Source: an uncultured Prevotella sp. (GTDB taxonomy: Bacteria; Bacteroidota; Bacteroidia; Bacteroidales; Bacteroidaceae). From it: a DNA stretch of 10,579 bases. Shown here piece by piece: positions 7,957 through 10,579 of this stretch. The DNA lies in the NCBI GenBank assembly GCA_945637645.1, contig CALZDK010000058.1, positions 1 through 10,579 on the forward strand, written 5' to 3'. The position numbers were made by a program, and so were the translations under genes. Numbering within the stretch: the stretch's first letter is position 1; every line of letters begins with the position of its first letter. The notes beneath the pieces were generated by a model. It was not told the origin of the DNA and ran no database searches. It saw only the letters and a list, made by a program, of their open reading frames with translations.

Positions 7957-7997
7957 TCAATATTTCAATATCTCAATCATTCAATATTTCAATATCT
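7957..7997. repeat. AT-rich direct repeat between hcp1 and hcp2
   Basis: The 17-mer TCAATATTTCAATATCT occurs at 7957-7973 and again at 7981-7997, a 24-bp period, the second copy reaching the first base of the hcp1 stop codon. Each copy itself contains the repeated element TCAATAT. No promoter element or terminator was seen in this spacer, so transcription from hcp1 into hcp2 is expected to continue through it. Confidence 0.75.
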
Positions 7998-8389
7998 TAT
8001 GCCCACTCGTTCTCAAACTCCACAGAGCCGAACTTCATCTTCTGGCAAGAAATCTCGATCTGCTCGTAGTGTCCTGCCTTGTCTTCCCACTTCTCCTCGA
8101 AGTCAACGCAGTAGCCACCCTCAAACTCGATGGTCTTCATCACCTTGCCGGTCTTTGTCTCGTTGAAGGTAATCTTGCCGTTCTTTGGCAGGTTGCGCTC
8201 AAGCATCCAGGCGAGCAAGTCTGGTGTGCCATCGTTGAGAGCCTTCACCTTTACTACTATTCTTCCACCGCGTGGAATACCTGACATCTGGCCTTCAGTG
8301 TCTGTAGCCTGGTCAAACTCGTAGGTTACCATCTGCACTTCGCGCTCCTTGTAACCGTCAATCTCGATTTTTACTGGTGTTTTTGCCAT
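7997..8389 (-). CDS. tssD: Hcp (TssD) tube protein, first copy
   Basis: This is the 130-residue canonical Bacteroidetes Hcp, the inner-tube subunit and the usual abundant secreted marker of the system. Visible features are the N-terminal strand VKIEIDGYKEREVQMVTYEF, the extended loop ATDTEGQMSGIPRGG (28-42), the VKVKALNDG strand and turn, the DLLAWML helix (57-63), the strand KVMKTIEFEGGYCVDFEEKW (82-101) and HYEQIEISCQKM. Cys94 and Cys115 have counterparts in hcp2. The gene is first in its operon. A TACCTTTG element 66 nt upstream of the ATG provides a dedicated promoter, and a terminator separates it from tssC. The region just before the ATG is A/T-rich without a Shine-Dalgarno, which in this phylum is compatible with strong translation. 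Confidence 0.95.
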   Translation of the reverse strand: MAKTPVKIEIDGYKEREVQMVTYEFDQATDTEGQMSGIPRGGRIVVKVKALNDGTPDLLAWMLERNLPKNGKITFNETKTGKVMKTIEFEGGYCVDFEEKWEDKAGHYEQIEISCQKMKFGSVEFENEWA

Positions 8390-8445
8390 AATAGAAAAAT
8401 TTTAAATGTTAATATTATAATGTTGTTTTCTTTTCGTTGTTTCTA

Positions 8446-8480
8446 ACGATGCTGCAAAGGTAGAGGTTTTTTCGCATCGT
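8446..8480. promoter_or_regulatory. Inverted repeat flanking the hcp1 promoter, possible operator
   Basis: ACGATGC at 8446-8452 and GCATCGT at 8474-8480 are perfect 7-bp arms separated by 21 bp. They bracket the TACCTTTG element, with the left arm at the expected transcription start and the right arm in the promoter spacer. This placement would suit a repressor or a start-site hairpin, but no regulator is identified and a chance match is possible. Confidence 0.35.
8455..8462 (-). promoter_or_regulatory. Bacteroidetes -7 promoter element driving hcp1
   Basis: The minus strand reads TACCTTTG, an exact match to the TAnnTTTG -7 consensus of the Bacteroidetes primary sigma factor, and continues CAGCATCG. 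Transcription would begin near 8448, giving a leader of about 60 nt before the hcp1 ATG at 8389. A clear -33 TTG box was not found about 20 bp further upstream, so the promoter may be weak or need an activator. Confidence 0.65.
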
Positions 8481-8496
8481 ATAGAGCCATTTTGGG

Positions 8497-8550
8497 AAAA
8501 ATGTTGGTCATAAGGGGAAAACCTTTCATTTTTCCCGTTTTTGACCAACA
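8497..8550 (-). terminator. Strong intrinsic terminator after tssC
   Basis: TGTTGGTCA at 8502-8510 and TGACCAACA at 8542-8550 are perfect 9-bp arms. Inside them GGGAAAA (8515-8521) pairs with TTTTCCC (8530-8536) around an 8-nt loop, with nearly symmetrical 4- and 5-nt internal bulges. On the minus-strand transcript the stem is followed at once by TTTTT (plus-strand AAAAA 8497-8501). It lies 56 bp after the tssC stop and upstream of the hcp1 promoter, so it should end most tssBC transcripts or attenuate read-through to hcp1. Confidence 0.75.
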
Positions 8551-8605
8551 ATTTCGTGCTTTCTAATGTAAAGTCTTAAATAAATACTTGATTTATGCAA
8601 GTTTT

Positions 8606-9967
8606 TTATGCCATTGCGGCATCCTTGTCCTTCTTGTCGGCGCTCACCTTTATGATGAAGTTCTTTGCCGAATAGAACGGAGTGAGGCTGATGTCGCAGG
8701 TGATGCGCTTTGTCACCGGATCCTGTGTAGGCTCCTTGATCTCATAGTTCTGGAACAGGTTGCCATATCCCTTGAAGTCGTTGAGGAATGCCTGTATCTT
8801 TGCCTTGAGGTTCTTTGGAGAGTTGTATGGATCCCAGTTCTCAAGGGCAACCTCGTGAACGAAGTTCATCAGCACCTTCTTAACCCAGTCGAACACGCGT
8901 ACGATAGGATATTCCTTCATGGCTGTGTTGTCGCCGTTGTAGAGAGTGGTGTTGTTGAATGCCATCACGCGGCCCTCGCTATATACCATAGGCACAACCT
9001 GATTGTCCATCAGGGCAGCAATCTCGCTCTTCAGCAGGTCGAGCTTCACACCCTTCACACCGTCGAGTGTACCATACTTCTTACCGCCGGCGCCCTGTGC
9101 CATATTGGCTGTCTCGTCGTAGAGCTTTCCGCAGAGGGCAGCCGAAGGAGCGATGAAGAACGCGTTGGCATCTTCTTCGTCGGCAGACATCTTCTCAGCG
9201 TCGCGGCCTACAATCCAGTTGGCTGTCATAATCACGTTCTGCAGCTCGGCGTCGCTGTCCTTGTAGCCCTCGGTGTTTGCCTGCAGGTCGTCGAACGAGT
9301 ATTCGTCGGCATGGTCTGTGATGAGCATCACCTTGTATTTGAATGCCATCTTTGCCCACTGCAGCAGTGTCACCTTGTCCTGGAACACGTTGCCCGGAAT
9401 GCAGACGAGGCTGTAGCAGTCCTTCAGCGAGAGACGGTCGAAACCGTTGCGCAGCAGGTTCTCCACCTCTCCGGCGAATCCTGAATCCGGGTCGGCGATG
9501 TCTTCCTTCACCACGTTGATGATGCGGAGGTTCTTCACCTTGTCGGTGTTTGCAGTCTTGAAGAAAGAGTCGAGCTCACGGTAAGAGCGCTCCAGGTTCT
9601 GTGTGGCATAGAGAGCGTCGGTGATGCCCTGCTTCAGCACAGCAGTGTATTTCTCTTCCTTCTCCTTGCACGAGGCGGCAAACTCTGTGGCTGTGCCGTG
9701 ATCCTCGTCGAGCAGTGCGAGCCATCCCTTGATGTCGTTCTTCAGTGTCTCACGCTTGTCGGCGAAACGCTTGTCGGTGAGGAACACGTTCTTTGCAGCC
9801 TTGCGGGCTGGGTTGAGGTTGTCGGCGTCGGGTAGGAAACCGCGTATGGCGTTGAATCCGCCGAACGAAGCCAACAGTTTTGAGGTATCTTGTGCTTTTG
9901 CCTCAGCGGCTGAAGCCTGTACTTCCACCGAAGCCTGAGGAGCTTTTTGCATTTCTGTTTCTGCCAT
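8606..9967 (-). CDS. tssC: TssC, large subunit of the T6SS contractile sheath
   Basis: TssC and TssB form the contractile sheath around the Hcp tube in the cytoplasm; contraction drives the spike outward and ClpV (not in the window) recycles it. The 453-residue product is of usual length for the Bacteroidetes TssC family. An Ala/Gln-rich N-terminus (1-30) precedes the conserved core start SFGGFNAIRGFLPDADNLNP (33-52). The middle carries NLERSYRELDSFF and KVKNLRIINVVKEDI, a match to the conserved region that binds TssB in other sheaths. NFIIKVSADKKDKD forms the C-terminal strand and charged tail. The ATG is supported by an AAAGGA sequence about 5 nt upstream. It is 40 bp downstream of tssB, the standard pairing. 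No truncation or unusual residue was noticed. Confidence 0.95.
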   Translation of the reverse strand: MAETEMQKAPQASVEVQASAAEAKAQDTSKLLASFGGFNAIRGFLPDADNLNPARKAAKNVFLTDKRFADKRETLKNDIKGWLALLDEDHGTATEFAASCKEKEEKYTAVLKQGITDALYATQNLERSYRELDSFFKTANTDKVKNLRIINVVKEDIADPDSGFAGEVENLLRNGFDRLSLKDCYSLVCIPGNVFQDKVTLLQWAKMAFKYKVMLITDHADEYSFDDLQANTEGYKDSDAELQNVIMTANWIVGRDAEKMSADEEDANAFFIAPSAALCGKLYDETANMAQGAGGKKYGTLDGVKGVKLDLLKSEIAALMDNQVVPMVYSEGRVMAFNNTTLYNGDNTAMKEYPIVRVFDWVKKVLMNFVHEVALENWDPYNSPKNLKAKIQAFLNDFKGYGNLFQNYEIKEPTQDPVTKRITCDISLTPFYSAKNFIIKVSADKKDKDAAMA

Positions 9968-10007
9968 TTTTCCTTTGTTTTTTATTTGTTCATTAACTCA
10001 AAATTGT

Positions 10008-10466
10008 CTATCCTTCAAGTTCTGAGAGCATTGCCTGCAGCATCTGCTTCAGTTCTTCGCGTGAGCCTGCTTCCTTTAGGATGTCGCGCAGCTTGCGGTT
10101 CTGCTCAATGCTCTTGCGGATTTTCGCACTTGTGTCGATCTTGCTCTTCACTCCGGAGAGGAACTTGCTGTTCTCCACCAGGCGGCCCTTGCCACCCTGT
10201 GCCTCAAAATCGCGGAGCTCGCCGAACTTCAGTGTCTCGTTCACTGATCCACCTTCCTCGTCGATGAAGTCAACCTCCACGCTTGGCTTGAAGTGCGCGA
10301 AAGCGTCGTTGATGTTCTGGATATCCTCCACGAGTTCAGGATTGCCAGGTTCCACGTTCGAGGTGTACTGGTCAATCATTAGTGTCTTGTTGTTGTCTAT
10401 CAAAGAGACTTTTGCTCCAGACTCCTCATCCGGAGCCATTGAGATGAAATTTTCCTTAATTGCCAT
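10008..10466 (-). CDS. tssB: TssB, small subunit of the T6SS contractile sheath
   Basis: TssB interlocks with TssC in the sheath polymer. The 152-residue product has an N-terminal half with strands and polar loops (EESGAKVSLIDNNKTLMIDQ, then HFKPSVEVDFIDEEGG at 58-73, the classical 'FkP...V' sheath motif). NETLKFGELRDFEAQ (76-90) is the conserved linker seen in TssB/VipA proteins. The C-terminal ~50 residues are a charged helix (AKIRKSIEQNRKLRDILKEA onward) that packs on TssC. The ATG is the first in frame and is preceded by A/T-rich DNA with no strong Shine-Dalgarno. No TAnnTTTG promoter element was found in the 113 bp to the window edge, so tssB may be read from a promoter further right. 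Confidence 0.94.
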   Translation of the reverse strand: MAIKENFISMAPDEESGAKVSLIDNNKTLMIDQYTSNVEPGNPELVEDIQNINDAFAHFKPSVEVDFIDEEGGSVNETLKFGELRDFEAQGGKGRLVENSKFLSGVKSKIDTSAKIRKSIEQNRKLRDILKEAGSREELKQMLQAMLSELEG

Positions 10467-10486
10467 AGCAAATCTTTTTTGTAATT

Positions 10487-10496
10487 ATACGTATAT
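10487..10496. other. Short palindrome upstream of tssB
   Basis: TATACGTATA is a perfect 10-bp palindrome 21 bp before the tssB ATG, within the AT-rich leader. It could be a small operator or the AT-rich part of a promoter, but its length makes chance likely. Confidence 0.2.
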
Positions 10497-10510
10497 ACTT
10501 TATTTAATTA

Positions 10511-10579
10511 ACGAGTTAACGAGTTGACAAGTTGACAAGTTGACGAGTTGCTACTTGTCGAGTTGACGAGTTGACAAGT
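10511..10579. repeat. Octamer tandem repeat array, AC(G/A)AGTTG
   Basis: Five consecutive 8-bp units run from 10511 to 10550 (ACGAGTTA, ACGAGTTG, ACAAGTTG, ACAAGTTG, ACGAGTTG). A 15-bp interruption containing the reverse-complement core ACTTGT follows, then ACGAGTTG at 10566-10573 and a partial unit to the window edge. The array lies upstream of tssB and probably extends beyond the window. Similar low-complexity repeats of this sort are familiar between genes in Bacteroidales. There are no unique spacers, so it is not CRISPR. Confidence 0.85.

Noticed and set aside
8588..9484. Plus-strand open frame of 298 codons
   Set aside because: It is antisense to tssC, a clearly recognised gene; the His/Val/Leu/Cys-rich product is a typical shadow of biased codon use.
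10511..10579. CRISPR array
   Set aside because: Units are 8 bp and contiguous with no unique spacers and no cas gene in the window.

Overview
The window is the structural core of a Bacteroidetes-type (subtype iii) type VI secretion system. It comes from a Bacteroidales genome, most likely Prevotella or a close relative, though the genus is a guess. The evidence is the Bacteroidetes forms of the sheath proteins TssB and TssC, the ~130-residue Hcp (TssD) proteins of that lineage, and a TACCTTTG promoter element typical of the phylum. Intergenic DNA is AT-rich with short tandem repeats, and several starts lack a clear Shine-Dalgarno sequence.

All well-supported genes are on the minus strand and run from the right edge to the left: tssB (10466-10008), tssC (9967-8606), hcp1 (8389-7997), hcp2 (7928-7530), a divergent Hcp-like gene of 145 codons (7515-7078), a second divergent Hcp-like gene of 155 codons (7063-6596), a very large vgrG of 1386 codons (6565-2405), and a 598-codon gene that looks like a beta-strand-repeat spike extension (2386-590). 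The gene order follows the injection apparatus: contractile sheath, tube, candidate tube-to-spike adaptors, spike, candidate spike extension. The sheath pair is separated from the tube-spike operon by a strong hairpin with a T tract (terminator) and then a promoter for hcp1, so the abundant tube proteins can be set independently of the sheath. No baseplate, membrane-complex or ClpV gene lies in the window; those would have to be elsewhere.

The least explained parts are the insert-rich VgrG with an unrecognised C-terminal region of about 390 residues, its 598-residue partner, and the two divergent Hcp-like proteins placed just before VgrG. Left of the operon, 1-589 holds a decayed minus-strand coding remnant with an in-frame stop and a frameshift, abutting the stop codon of the 598-codon gene, and possibly the tail of a converging plus-strand gene. 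This looks like a rearranged cargo region downstream of vgrG. The right edge carries a short AC(G/A)AGTTG tandem repeat array upstream of tssB.
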